A DNA stretch of 64,000 nucleotides from Nannobrachium achirus (GCA_963921795.1 OY997651.1:50738018-50802017); one strand, 5' to 3'; positions 46,524-58,368 are shown, numbered from the stretch's first letter. A program made the numbers and translations. The notes: a model not told the origin generated them from the letters alone.

Positions 46524-47082
46524 CAGGGGTTCCCAAACTTTTTTGTCTCAGGGCACCCCATAAATATTTTTTTAATCCGAGGCACCCCTACATTATAATT
46601 TTCTCTCCCAGCACCTTATATTTATAGCATATCGTCGTTGTCGGGTGGAAACCTTGTATGTCCAAAACCGTTCTTTTTGTATTTATCATCTATAAAATGT
46701 ACTAAACTAGTGAAAACAGCTGATCTACAAGCACACCACGCCTCGTATCGCGAGGCGTTGTGTGCTTGTAGATCGGCTGTTTTCACTAGTTTTGTGCAAC
46801 AGTCTTGAATGATGAAGCAGGGCTTTGCTTTACCAAAAGACGTACACATTTGAAACTTGGAGATACGAGGTTTCTGCCTGACAGTGACGATATTGATTGT
46901 GTTGCGAGGAAAACGTTGAGATAATAGCCATTTTGGTTAGAACTGACTGAAAATAACTTTGTACTTCAAGTTTAAAATGATACTAAATATTTTTTTCAAG
47001 TGTTATCCAATTATCTCGCGGCATCCCTGGACTGCCGTCACGGCACCCCAGGGTGCCCCGTCACCCACTTTGAAAACCCCTG
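46524..47082 (+). mobile_element. hAT element with nested family M
   Basis: The ends are CAGGGGTTCCCAAAC and complement CAGGGGTTTTCAAAG. The TSD ctctaaga is perfect (46516-46523, 47083-47090). The interior begins 'cagggcaccccataaat' and ends 'ggcaccccagggtgccccg'. Removing the family M insertion leaves about 295 bp. Confidence 0.92.
46628..46892 (+). mobile_element. family M MITE nested in a hAT element
   Basis: The ends 'atatcgtcgttgtcgggtgg' and complement 'atatcgtcactgtcaggc' flank a near-perfect central hairpin (about 46707-46791, 'actagtgaaaacagc' to 'gctgttttcactagt'). It is inserted in the hAT at 46524-47082. Confidence 0.9.
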
Positions 47083-47090
47083 CTCTAAGA

Positions 47091-47912
47091 CAGGGATCAA
47101 TCAAACCCATTTGCCCTCCACCCAGGTTGGAGGGGGCGGAGCCTGGAGTTAGCCAACATTTAACTTTTTATATAGTTCATAAATTTTACGGTTGTTGGGT
47201 TTTAAGTTAACGTTTCTCGAGATGTTGTACTGTTGCACTATTAACTGCTGATGTTGTTTTAAGCGCCACTGTAATGTTTTTTCACAGTGAAAAACATTGC
47301 AGTTAAGCTGGTTGCACACTGCTGCGTTTGCGTTGCGAAATGCGTTTTTCAGGGCAAGGAGAGAGAGAGAGATAGAGAGAGCAAGGGACAGCGTGGTGCG
47401 CGAAACGGGCGGCAGTGTGCAAACGTGACTGACATAACGTGAGTTAGATTTTTTTATTTGCGTGCTCCGAAATTCACTCCGATATTTGGCCCGAAAAATG
47501 CAGCACTGTTTTACGGTATGTGTAATTCATGTGATGTGACACTAAAGTTCTATTCTATTCTATTCTAGGCTGGTTTTGTCAAAAGTCCTTTTTGATTAAT
47601 ACATTTCCTTGGATCAATATATTTTTTAACCAAAGGGTGTTCAATAGCACAGATTTGTGCCAGACAGTGACGATTTAACACATTGACTGCCTAAAAACGC
47701 CTTAAGTCGTGTTAGCTAAAATCCAATACTGGATGGCACTAGCCTATGGTCAGCAAATAAAATAATACTAGGGCACGTCGCCCGATGACGTCAAGATGTA
47801 ACGGAACCGCAAACCCTTCTCCTTTATTATTATTTTTTTTTAATGAAAAGCTCCTAACGTGTGTGTATTGGGAGAGTAGCTGGGAGCATACTGCAGTGAG
47901 ACGGCTCTATCT

Positions 47913-47952
<40 letters not shown>

Positions 47953-48120
47953 ATAATAAATGCATTTTGCCAATTATCCTGACATGTAGAGGTGTTCCCC
48001 CTCTTGTCCTTCCCACTGCGGTTCTCTATTCCAGAGCTACAAGCTGTGCTTGTTCCAGGAAGCAGGCACACAGTGTAACTATATGATCTGTAGACACTCC
48101 ATCTGATGCACAGGGGTGTA
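47091..48120. other. unassigned, with LINE tail and (GA)n
   Basis: A LINE-type tail 'ctaaagttctattctattct' lies at about 47535-47570, a (GA)n at 47357-47382 and a longer (GA)n at 47916-47951. No gene is seen. Confidence 0.5.
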
Positions 48121-48185
48121 AAGCAGTGGTTTTCAACCTTTTTGTCATTTCAAGGTCCATTATTCATTCAGCCTTTGAGCCGCGG

Positions 48186-48997
48186 TAGGCCTGTCACAAT
48201 TATTACATAATCGTCTAATCACAATTATTTGAGGTAATCGCAATTATTTCGCATAATCGTCATAATCGTTTCCGTGTTGAGACATGTTCATATAGTTTCA
48301 AAACACTTTCACAACGTAGTGGAAATAGCCGATCTACAAGCTCACAACGCTTCACGATGCGATGCATTGTGAGCTTGTTGATCGGCTATTTCCACTATCA
48401 ATGTTCTTTTTAAAGTGTGAAGTTGTCAAATATGTCCTTAATTTTAATTTTTTTATATATATATTTTTATCCCACATTTTTTGCAACCCATTTTCTCACC
48501 CAGTGCCAACTACCTAACCTGTAGTCCTGGTTTCCGCTCTCCCCCTGCCGCGCCAGGGGAATTGGGGAGCACCTGGCTGGCTAGGGGGAGGTAGTATAGA
48601 AACCAGGACTACTGCATGTTTTTGTGAGGGCATCTACCCTAGGAGAGACTGGGAGAACATGCAAACTCCACACAGAAAGGCCCTATCGCCAACCCCACCT
48701 AGGGTGTGGGCGCTGATGATGCGGAGGGAGGAACACGCCCCCAGCGCCCACAGCTTCCCCCTTCCGGAATCGAACCCAGGACCTTCTGGCTGTGAGGCGA
48801 AGCGCTAACCACTGCGCCACCGTGCCCCCACGGTGGCGCAGTTTGTATTTAGGTTATGTGTCATATCCGCCAAGTGCAACTTCAAAGACTACAAGCCATA
48901 CAGAAATGTAATTGTCAACGACAAAAACACAATTAAATTGTTAATCGCAATTATCTGAGTGACAATTAATCGTTATGTAAAATGTCATAATCGTGAC
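48186..48997 (+). mobile_element. family V hAT-like element with nested SINE
   Basis: It starts 'taggcctgtcacaattatt' and ends as the complement of 'gtcacgattatgacatttt'. The flanks are agccgcgg on both sides (48178-48185, 48998-49005). It sits within another hAT start at 48124 (CAGTGGTTTTCAACC). It contains an HP hairpin at 48324-48399 and a minus-strand SINE at about 48475-48841. Confidence 0.8.
48475..48841 (-). mobile_element. tRNA-derived fish SINE
   Basis: On the minus strand: 'gcacggtggcgcagtggtta' (A-box region), 'gggttcgattccgg' (B box), then 'gtgtggagtttgcatgttct' and 'cacaaaaacatgcagtagtc'. This is the widespread SINE head plus conserved centre of teleosts. The tRNA end is doubled back, giving a 13-bp-arm hairpin at 48812-48841. 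A fragment of the same SINE is at 59135-59240. Confidence 0.85.
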
Positions 48998-49005
48998 AGC
49001 CGCGG

Positions 49006-49878
49006 ACCACCATTTGATGAGATTCAGCCTCTCAGACGCAAAACTTTGAATATGTTGTTGTCGTTGGATAAGATTTTGTCCACGATTCCATGCTGTACTG
49101 CTACATTCTCTATGTAGCGCTCCTGCCCCTACTGGTGGGAAAAGGCAGGACCATAAGTTATTTTAGTTATTTTATAATCCAATTAAGTTTAGATTAAAGT
49201 AATTCTTGTGTTTCAGGTTCAATGGTAAGTATTTCAAAATATGTCCTCATCCCCTTTAATACTGTAAATAATCACTCTTCTTTCTTTTCCAGGTAACCAG
49301 AACGTAAGTATCTTAATTCCCCAGTTAAACAGGTGAGTATAAATTATTTAGCTTAGCAGGTTAGGTAAGTATACTTCAAACACCAAGTACCAGGTAAATA
49401 TAATGTAAGTGAATACTTATTAATGTTAATACCCAGAACTCAATGTCCACTCAGGCAAGTATATAAAAATAATATTCTTTACTTAGACCAACACATAAAA
49501 GAAACAATAACATGAAATGGTGTTTCAAAAATATCAAATAATATATGGGTTCACAGCCCTAGTGATCAAAGACACTTCAGAACAATACCCTTTGGTATTA
49601 TTTCACTTTTCAAAATAGAAAACAAAAAAACTGTTGACAGCCCTAGTTGTCAAATCACATAACCAACCAGAAAATACCTCTTGTATTATTTCAATTGGCT
49701 TAAACCAAAAAGTACCCTTTTTGAATCAGGCCTATGCTAAATTAACCCTTGTAGAAATGCTCAATAAACACCTTTTGATCCTAAATTAACCCTAATCTAT
49801 TTGATCCTAAATTACCCTAATTAATCCTAAATTACCCTAATTAATCCTAAATACCTAAACCCCTTTAGAATATAGAAT
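49006..49878. other. AT-rich sequence with repeated splice-like words
   Basis: Between about 49215 and 49460 there are six 'gtaagta/gtgagta'-like words (near 49222, 49301, 49333, 49362, 49404, 49453). Several are preceded by 'cag'. Bases 49795-49860 repeat 'taattaatcctaaattaccc'. There is no reading frame of note; the splice-like words may just be a degenerate tandem repeat. Confidence 0.4.
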
Positions 49879-50820
49879 TAACCCGGTGGATTACCTCAGT
49901 AAAAAACAAAAATACTTGTTCAAAGAACAATACCTCAAAAATACACACTTAATGTGGGCCCACACACATTCACACCTCACACCCCCAGAACTGCAGTTCA
50001 GAATTAAACCCAACCCCTCGTTGCAGGCCTGTTACGATGCTCGGGTACGTTGTGGCCAGGATGACCCCTTCACTCTCCAGAGCAGGGAAAATAAAACAAG
50101 GTACCTTTATATGACGAGTGTTTGTGGTTGATGATGAAACAGTTAACAGCCCTCTCCAGCAGCGCACCTCCGTCCCGACGTCCAAACAGGGAGAAACAGC
50201 AGGGGCAGAATGTCCAAAGCACCTGAACATGCCAGTTCACTGCTTAAACGACTCTCCTCTCTGATCCCGACGTTTAGTAGAGACTTCTTGATTCTTTTTA
50301 GCTCCACACTGTCCCTCTGCACTAGTGAGACTTGACGCTAAAAAGTCACTAGCCCTCGCTGGTTTAGCAAACACTGTTAATCACCTCACTTGTAGAATAT
50401 CACGGTGTAAACGTCTGTCTGACGTTCAGTCCACTTCCACACGTGAATACTATAATTCCCTTAAGCTGTCGAGCAGACACACTCACAGTAACTACAGTCC
50501 AAAACGTTGTTAAATATAAAATTACAAACTTTAGTCACAGAGCAAACTGACGCAGCCTCTGTGCTCCTCCATTCTTCTCTCTCTCTCCTTGATTGGACCC
50601 ACCCGCACCTGTTCACTCACTCACTCACTCCTGGCTCTAAACCACCCAATCACACAAGGTAACCAATAATTGAAACCAATAATGACATCATCCTAACTTA
50701 CTGTAGGCTTTTTACTTTACCCAAAAATAAGTCACCTTTCAAAATAAAAGCACCAGTCACTGAGACTGAAAAAAACACAGTTCCACCATATTATTATACC
50801 CACTAAATATCCACCGGGTT
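49879..50820 (-). mobile_element. possible element with TAACCCGGTGGAT inverted ends
   Basis: 'taacccggtggat' at 49879 is repeated inverted at about 50806-50820. The minus strand looks promoter-like: several ATTGG/CCAAT words at about 50600-50680, then a 5' leader and an 86-codon frame (49970-50230) with no recognised domain. An LTR-like or gene-promoter origin is possible; I cannot decide. Confidence 0.3.
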
Positions 50821-51770
50821 ACATCTAATTGTGTAGACTTCTTGTAAATTAAGAAATGCAGGGGTTTAGCAATAATGTAACTCTTGGGAGTGTAGAATAT
50901 TTGGTTTCATTTTACGCTCTCAAGAGTTAAAGATCTACAAGGGTTCGTTTGGTTAGAAACTCTCCATCATTGTGTGGTGGTGTCCTCCTGTACATTGGAA
51001 AACGTCTCCTCTGTAAGCTATGCACAGAAAAGAGCCTGTGTTTATCTCAGCTTTGTCGGGATACATTGAAGTGATAATTAAAATGTCATCCACCCCCTGG
51101 AATCCGGTGAGATCTTCCATCAACGGAGTTTAATTGCACACAGATATTCATAAACGTCTAGGCCTCCGAAACAATGAGAATGGAAGCTAATGAATACACC
51201 TATGCATCAAAACACTAATGAATATTCTATGCCCCCCTCCGGCATGGAAAATAAACAAGTGATTATTGTTTCCCGACTCGACGTTTATCCTGAGAGCGTT
51301 CTCTCACCCAAAATGAACTAATAAATCCCATTATTAATGAAGCACCAAGGAGGGGTTAGAGAATACACCAAATATTGTTGAGCTGTGATACTGTAAACAA
51401 CGTTTGAAGATAAATAAAGAGTTGTCAGAATTGTCACTGACCAGGGAAAAGAAACGTCCAGAAATATGTACCTTTTTTAACAACTACATAGCATATTATG
51501 TCCCACAAAATTATAAAGTTACATGTTTAAGGAAAAACAATCATCCTTCCATACATTTGAACTAATGCTATAGTCTAATCAGAACACCTGTGTAAGGCTG
51601 TGTTTACCCAAGAAATGGCCGCTCTTAGAACTACATTTGGCACACCCTATAGGGGAGACAATGAGTTTCATCCTGCCATTTGCCAAAGCACCAAGGCAGA
51701 ACTGCCAGTCAAAGCGAACACTGGTCAATCACAGCGCACCCTCGCCAGACATGCTTGTAGAGCAGGGGTG
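50821..51770. other. unassigned sequence
   Basis: No repeat ends or coding similarity are recognised. Confidence 0.4.
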
Positions 51771-51771
51771 C

Positions 51772-52200
51772 CCAAAAGGTAGATTGTGATCTACCAGTAG
51801 ATCACAAAGGCTGTGCAGGTAGACCATATAACATGCCCCTAATATAAAGAGAAATAATTATAAACAAAAATCACAAAACCTCTCATTTTGTCACTTGAAT
51901 TGAATCACTGCTTCTAAAGTAGGCAAACCCCCACAATGCAATGCTTTGGTTTCAAATCAGTAGCATTACAAAGAACCCAAACACCTATCACTTCCATTTC
52001 CCATTTCAAGTGTTTTTGTATCACTTCCATTTCCCATTTCAAGTGTGTTTGTACTGTATCACTTCCATTTCCCATTTCAAGTGTGTTTGTATCACTTCCA
52101 TTTCCCATTTCAAGTGCGTTTGTATCACTTCCATTTCCTATTTCAAGTGCGTTTGTCAAGTGCGGGAGGCACCTCGGAGCGAGCCAAAGTCACTGTGCTG
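51772..52200 (+). mobile_element. hAT 5' end with 34-bp minisatellite
   Basis: It starts 'caggggtgcccaaaaggtag' and 'tgatctaccagtagatcac', a well-known fish/vertebrate hAT-type terminus. It then has five tandem units of 'gtatcacttccatttcccat' plus 'ttcaagtgtgttt' at 51986-52160. The 3' end was not found. It ends about 180 bp before the kelch promoter. Confidence 0.6.
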
Positions 52201-52379
52201 AACGTTGCGAAGTCCGCTTTGATCTGACTCAGCAACATCCGAGTTATGTCCTGATCGGCACAGAATCATAAATAAAAAATTCCCTGAAAGTCATGTTGTG
52301 CCCCCCTCCTCCCCAAATAAGTAACTTTTTTTTGACAGCGTTGATTAATCAGACTTTGCATGACGTGTGTTCCACTGAA

Positions 52380-52395
52380 CCAATATAAGTGGTAG
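52380..52395 (+). promoter_or_regulatory. TATA block of kelch gene 2
   Basis: CCAATATAAGTGGTAG lies 70 bp before the ATG. It is shared (15 of 16 bases) with the minus-strand kelch gene's promoter at 6634-6649. A TGACG half-CRE lies just upstream at about 52361. Confidence 0.65.
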
Positions 52396-52465
52396 AGTAC
52401 ACAGTAGGACACCATTGTTACAAATAAGATTTGAAGAATTATATTTTAACCCTAGAGGAGCTGAG

Positions 52466-53527
52466 ATGTTATGCTGGATGCCTCATCTGAAAAGAGGACC
52501 TAATAATATCGGTCAAGCTGCTGTTGCCGTGGCAGACAAAGTCTACTCATTTGGAGGCTACTCATGTGGAGGCTACTCATTTGGAAGGTTCAGGAACGTC
52601 AGTTATGATTATCTTGATGTTCACATCTTCAACACTGTGTCTTTACGCTGGAGGAAGGTGACCCCAGTGACACCTGGAAGAGGAGAATGTCACCTTGATG
52701 TTCTTTGCAATCTCGGCTACCACACAGCTGTGCTGATCGAAGATACCGTCTACATCTGGGGGGGTTATAACTTTGACACGAATGAGAACTGCAACAGGCT
52801 TTATGCATTTGATGTTGACACTCAAAGATGGTTCAAACCCACGGTTTCAGGAACTGTTCCAGAGGAGAGGGAAGACCACTCAGCCTGTGTCTTTGGGAAG
52901 GTCATGTATATTCATGGAGGAATCAATAGGACTGAATACTATAATGACACGTACAAGTTGGACACCACCACAATGCTCTGGACTTTAATTAACACCAGAG
53001 ACACTCCAACTCCTGATTCATCATCTCACTCTGCCAGCATCCTGGGGACAAAGATGTTTGTATTTGGGGGTGGAGACTCTACCTCCAACAATATCATCAG
53101 AGTGTTTGACACAGAGACCAACTGCTGGCTGAGAACACCTTCTGCACAGCTTCGCCCAAAAGGATGCCATGCTAGTTATGCTCATTCAGCCTTTACCTAC
53201 AATGGAGAGCTGTACATATTTGGAGGCAAAACACATTTGGCTCCCGCTCCCTGCAATGATCTGTGGAAATTCAACCCAGAGACCTTCTCCTGGAAGAAGG
53301 TTACGCCCAAGAGAACAGGTCCATCTCCAATGTCTTGGATGTGCTGTTGCATTACGGGAGATCGTATCATCCTCTTTGGAGGAAGAGAAAGACCTGATGA
53401 ACTGTTCATCTTAGACTTAAGTCCTAGTCTCAAGACATTATGCAAGCTAGCAGTTATTCAGTACGGTCTGGAGCAGTCAGAACTTACACACAACATCAGG
53501 TGGGAACTGGCAGCCATGGCTAACTAA
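52466..53527 (+). CDS. intronless KLHDC3-like kelch-repeat protein, 353 aa
   Basis: The frame is open from an ATG at 52415, but the start at 52466 (MLCWMPHLKRG) is preferred: it aligns with residue 1 of KLHDC3 and of the paralogue at 5530-6570, and lies 70 bp after the TATA block. Six kelch repeats with GG doublets are seen (e.g. YSFGGYS, VYIWGGYN, MYIHGGIN, MFVFGGGD, LYIFGGKT, ILFGGRE). The C-terminus has a BC-box-like S321-L322..C326..V330 for elongin BC binding. The Cul2-box position reads L340-T-H-N-I344, where KLHDC3 and the paralogue have proline in place of T341 (ACA versus CCG). It may therefore bind elongin but recruit CUL2 less well. There are no introns, frameshifts or early stops. 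It is likely an intact intronless relative of klhdc3; function is inferred from family only. Confidence 0.9.
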   Translation: MLCWMPHLKRGPNNIGQAAVAVADKVYSFGGYSCGGYSFGRFRNVSYDYLDVHIFNTVSLRWRKVTPVTPGRGECHLDVLCNLGYHTAVLIEDTVYIWGGYNFDTNENCNRLYAFDVDTQRWFKPTVSGTVPEEREDHSACVFGKVMYIHGGINRTEYYNDTYKLDTTTMLWTLINTRDTPTPDSSSHSASILGTKMFVFGGGDSTSNNIIRVFDTETNCWLRTPSAQLRPKGCHASYAHSAFTYNGELYIFGGKTHLAPAPCNDLWKFNPETFSWKKVTPKRTGPSPMSWMCCCITGDRIILFGGRERPDELFILDLSPSLKTLCKLAVIQYGLEQSELTHNIRWELAAMAN

Positions 53528-53531
53528 ATCT

Positions 53532-53537
53532 AATAAA
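53532..53537 (+). terminator. poly(A) signal of kelch gene 2
   Basis: AATAAA five bases after the stop codon, in the context 'ctaataaag' shared with the other kelch copy. Confidence 0.65.
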
Positions 53538-54655
53538 GTAGCCTAACACACGGTCCAATAAGGCTCATGTGTATCTCAGACTTCATGTGACCAATCTGTG
53601 ACATCAGTCACTTATGATATATCTACGACATAATGACTCCATATTTGGAGTCTGTCCGATCCGACTTGCCATTCATTGATTTCCATTATGAAATTAAAGG
53701 GAAAAAGGAAAAAAGGGTAACATTCAAGTTCCATGTAAAAAGGAATGAAAGATGCCCAATAAGAGCACCATTGACTTCCATTATAATATAAAAATAAAAA
53801 AAAAGTAAAGTTTTATAAAACAACGTTTTATATATGAAAAAAACACATTCTGTCGGCACCTTGTTGTTACCATCACATGCTGCTTGCTGCTCCACACTCT
53901 GCTGCTCGCTGCTCAACTCTCTGCTCGCTGCTCAAGTCTTCCATATTTGGGCAGCAAACTCAAATCAAGAGAAATGACTGCAAAGCAGAAGTATTTATTG
54001 ATCGCCAGGTGTTAATTCATTAATTCATCCGCCCCTGCCAGGGTTTTCCGTCATCTCCCGATGGATTATGGGAAACTGAGTCCATAACTCCTCATTGACG
54101 ATATAACGTGTCAATGGTGGCCAAGCATTGGATATCAAATATAGCATCAATAGCAGCCAATGTGTTAAGATGGTAATTGGTGCTCAGACCAAGAGAAATG
54201 ACTGCAAAGCAGAAGTCTTTGAGATACACGGCTCAACAATATCATAAAGGTGAAGAAGTAGCCTTTTTTTTTTATTTACCTCTCCGGAGAGATACGTTTT
54301 AACCAAACATGTCTTCCTCAGCGTCGACAGTGTGCTCTAATCACGAAAATTGCTGAAATAGAGCGTTCTTCCAGGTGAAATATGATGTCTCCCCGTACGT
54401 GGCCCACACTATTGAAAATAACTGATCTACAAACTGTATCACATTGTGAGCTTGCAGTAGAATTAAAGGTTGTCATTATCAGTGGCCATTTGAGGAGGCT
54501 GGTGCATGAAAAAAAGAACTCAAAGCTTAACTGCAGAAGAGGATACAACTCAAATCACAAACACACACTCTATAAAACACATGCCTTCGTGAAATCTTAG
54601 ATCAGCCGTCAGAATTCCCAGAACATACAATAAAATATTCTGGTCTGATCTACAC
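53538..54655. other. unassigned sequence with repeat scraps
   Basis: CCATATTTGG lies at about 53639 and 53941. 'aagagaaatgactgcaaagc' is repeated at about 53968 and 54192. An HP half is at about 54413-54465. No gene is recognised. Confidence 0.45.
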
Positions 54656-54659
54656 GCTT

Positions 54660-55028
54660 CACGCCAAGTTTCGAGCTTGGGGATCTGCTACTTTTGATGC
54701 TTTTGTGTGACGCTGTAGTATGATCAAGTAGGGATGTTAAAATTTTGGGGGAAAAAAACAGAGTATGGAGATGAGAAGTTTCTGCCAACAGTGATATATC
54801 GTCACTGTCGGTTCAAATGTGTATGTTTTTTCGCAAAGTAAAGCCCTGCTTCGTCATACAAGGCCTTCGCACAAAGGTAGTGAAAACAGCAGATCTACGA
54901 GCACACAACGCCTCGCACCGTGTGCTTGTAGATCGGCTGTTTTCACTAGTTTCAATCATTTTTAAAATGATACATGAAAAACGAACGGTTTTGGAAATAC
55001 AAGGTTTCCACCCGACAACGACGATATA
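54660..55028 (+). mobile_element. two adjoining family M copies
   Basis: A truncated copy (54660-54794, 'gagcttggggatctgctact' to 'gtttctgccaacagtgatat') abuts a fuller copy (about 54795-55028) that starts 'atatcgtcactgtcgg', carries an HP hairpin at 54880-54955, and ends 'cccgacaacgacgatata'. The junction shares a single ATAT. Confidence 0.8.
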
Positions 55029-56300
55029 TAGCAACGTATAGGTGTAACAGGTCTAAATGGGTTAACTGTTTGATATGAACTACTTTATCCTGAATTCACA
55101 CCAGTGTTAATTGCGAGCCAGCCATCTGGGAAGTTGAAGGCTCAGTTGTTGGGCACCTTTAATCTCACAGAAAATGATAGTGGCCCTGACTGATACTTTA
55201 AACTAGCTTATCTTCAAAAACCTTAAACATCAAAGTCCACGGCCATCCTTGATGTTGCAGATTATGATCATTTGTGATCAGGACTCTCATCAAGTTTGCG
55301 CTGCTCTCAGATCAAGCCCGCTTTGGTATACAGAGAACATCCGTGAAACGCAAAATCTACTTTATCCAAGTTGACATTAACCCCAGTGTCTCCACACTCT
55401 GGTGAGCAGATTTAACTGCACTTTAAAAAAGCATGTTTTGACAGCAATGATCTGCTAAAAGCTTAAATGTGGGGAAACAAAGCTAAATGCACAATTATCA
55501 ATGACGTTTAAAACAGTCTGCCAAAAGGCGGTTCACACCAAAGGAACATCATGGCAATCAGGCTATCATGTTTCTTTAAAAAGCCAAATTCCCAGGCTGG
55601 CGTGATGATCACCCATTTGCCAGACAGTGAAAAACACCATTGCTTGTACGTCTTATTATAGACTGCTAATTAGAATAGGATACAAGCATAGGATAAAACA
55701 ATAATTTTATAATACAACCAAACAAATATAATCTAAATCTAAGAAAATAATCTAATAAGAATAATAAACATCAGAGACATTGTGACAAGCAATAAGGCAG
55801 TTTAGATCAACTCAATTCATCCCCCCAATAGCCCAATCTGATCCCCTTGTATATCAAAAAGTAATATAAATATTGTATTACCAATTAAAAGTACTCGTTT
55901 GTGAGTAAGTAACTAGATACTAGGATCCATTGGAATTTCTTTTTTCTTGCATTTTCCTGAAAATGGTTTTAGACATACAAGGTTTGCAACAGTGAATATA
56001 TTCATACTGTAAATCTATTTTATTCCCTCCGTGTTGTCATATCCGTGTTTATTTTAGTGGAGACCCTGCTTGGACTTTCAGAATCACAGCAAACACTTTC
56101 AGTTCCAATTCTACATTTCTGCCTTTTAATCGGCAGACATGTTGTCCTCCTCTGACAAAGTGTGCACCGCCTCATTATGTTGCCAGCGTGTCCATATCAG
56201 ACATTATAAAACTCATCTCGTTTTCATTGGAGTGTAATGGGTGTAATGAGTACCGTAGGGCCTTTTGGTCTGGCCAGACAGTCTACCACGTAGCACCCTC
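55029..56300. other. unassigned sequence
   Basis: AT-rich with no recognisable coding or repeat ends. Confidence 0.4.
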
Positions 56301-56302
56301 AG

Positions 56303-56857
56303 CAGGGGTGTCGCACCAAATTCTGGGCCCTGGGTACAATAATTCACTGCGGGCCCCCCATGAATGTTCTTTATAGGTTTAAACCATTTAGACTGGGAAC
56401 GCATTATTACACGTTAACTATTGAAAAATAGCAGATATACAAGCTCACAGCTGCAAGCTTGTAGATCTGCTATTTTTTGAAAATGTCTTTGAATATTTCA
56501 AAAGATTTTTTGAAAAACCTATGTTTTTAAGCTCAAACCTTTTCATGTTAAGGACCCACAAAATTGTATTTGGCCGCAGACCCCCATCTCAAAATATTTA
56601 GTTCCAGGGACCCCCCAGAAGCAAAATCTGAGTTACAAATGTTCCCTTAAAAAATACATATAGTCAAAGATTTGCACACATTTGTACAACTTTTCAAAAA
56701 TAGCAAATCTACAAGCTTGCAGCGCGGCACTCGGTGCCGCGCTGTGAGCTTGTATATTTGCTATTTTTCAATAGCTAAAGTATAAAATAATTAAGGCCCC
56801 TCCACCTTGGGCCCTAGTTACTAAGTCTCACTTTCCATCCCCCTTGTGACGCCCCTG
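56303..56857 (-). mobile_element. 555-bp hAT element, family A, full form
   Basis: The ends are CAGGGGTGTCGCACC and complement CAGGGGCGTCACAAG. The TSD is accctcag / accctcac (56295-56302, 56858-56865; 7 of 8). Two HP hairpins (about 56421-56479 and 56695-56770) flank a 'ccccatctcaaaatatttag' segment shared with 43355-43885 and 63012-63480. It lies in the opposite orientation to the 646-1165 copy, with the same layout. Confidence 0.88.
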
Positions 56858-56865
56858 ACCCTCAC

Positions 56866-57462
56866 ATTCAGCCCAAATCGATGCCATCAATGCCCTGCCT
56901 ATCCAAAGGACACAATTATCCCTGGTTGTTCTGAATGCCTGGTGAGTACGCTATGTGTGTAAATGGTTTTTAATGTGATGATTGTCCCAAATGATCAAAG
57001 CAGTGGCCAGTGCATGATGCCTGATGTCAGCACACCTTCTGGAATAGAATGCTGGCATTGGACGAGATGAAAGACACTTATACCTGCAGTCTCTCTGGCT
57101 CTGGGAGGTTGTACTTATTTATTTGAGATTGGCAAATTATTTTACCCTTTTACCCTTTTTTCCTGCCAATTTAATTACTATTATGACAATTAAATTCCTC
57201 TCCACACATTTCTGCTGTCAATGCCTGCCAGTGAGGAGCCCCCACCGGAAGGATGTAGTGCCTCTGTCCTACTCCTCCTGCTAAAGACTCCCCATGTTGT
57301 GGGTTTGTACATCTGCTATTTAAAACCTTTTAATCCATGTTAGAATGCTCCACAAAGATGTTAAATATGAGCGTTAGCTATGGTCAAACAAAGGGAAACA
57401 AAATAACTCTACAATGAATGCCTCCCTGCATGCAATGTACGCATGCCTGAAACTACAAGTTC
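56866..57462. other. unassigned sequence
   Basis: An HP half ('gtttgtacatctgctattt') is at about 57303-57322. Nothing else is recognised. Confidence 0.4.
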
Positions 57463-58100
57463 AGAACCATGGACAGCGTATGTACATACACAACCTGAGT
57501 TCAGCACCATGGACAACGTATGTACATACACACCCTGAGTTCAGCACCATGGACAGCGTATGTACATACCCCGAGTTCAGCACCATGGACAGCGCATGTA
57601 CATACACAACCTGAGTTCAGCACCATGGACAGCGTATGTACATACACACCCTGAGTTCAGCACCATGGACAGCACATGTACATACCCCGATTCAGCACCA
57701 TGGACAGCGCATGTACATACACAACCTGAGTTCAGCACCATGGACAGCGCAAGCAAGCACACAGCACAGCCTAGAGCTGTGTCTCAAGTCCTTAAATCAA
57801 ATCCTATTTCCTATTTCCTTGCTTGTATGTTAGTCCCTCCCATTAAGGAAATAGAGAAGAGGCCAACCCTTGCAGGGGCGCTTTAGTGTTAGTGGGTGGA
57901 ACTAACATACAAGGAAATAGGAAAGAAGTGTAGGGAAATAGGATCTAATTTAAGGACTTGAGACGCAGACAGCGCACACACATACAGAACCTAAGAGTTC
58001 AGCACCATGGACAGCACACATACATACACAACCTGAGAGTCTAGGACCATGGACAGCGCACGCACATACAACAACCTAACAGTTCACCACCATGGACAGT
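57463..58100. repeat. about 40-bp minisatellite, interrupted
   Basis: Units of 'agttcagcaccatggacagc' plus 'gtatgtacatacacaacctg' are repeated about eight times at 57463-57755 and about three more times at 57962-58100. Some units lack 'acacaacct'. The break is a 188-bp inverted-repeat insertion. The open frames here are translations of the repeat. Confidence 0.92.
57779..57966. mobile_element. fold-back MITE in the minisatellite
   Basis: 'gtgtctcaagtccttaaat' to 'tgtatgttagt' is mirrored by 'actaacatacaaggaaatag' to 'aaggacttgagacgc', with arms of about 60 bp. It is inserted between minisatellite units. Confidence 0.82.
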
Positions 58101-58104
58101 GATC

Positions 58105-58368
58105 CGACCCAGCCTTACCCTCCCCCTAATCCTTCTATTGTAAACATCTACTGTATAAATTTTTCCTCCCTGTTTTTTTGTTCTTTTTCTGACTATCTGC
58201 TGTCTAGTACTGTGTTCTATCCGTCTGTCATTCAATGTTATATGAGATACTTTAATGGTTTCCTGTGAAGCCAAGTGCTTACTAGGATCTCCTTTTAGTT
58301 GACCTTGTACCAGTGAACTGTACCGTCATGAAACTGTACCCTTTTCTATGCAAACTTCTAATAAAGTC

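Noticed and set aside
57414..57886. 108-codon frame with repeated ATG-containing units
   Set aside because: A translation of the 40-bp minisatellite; both strands are open.
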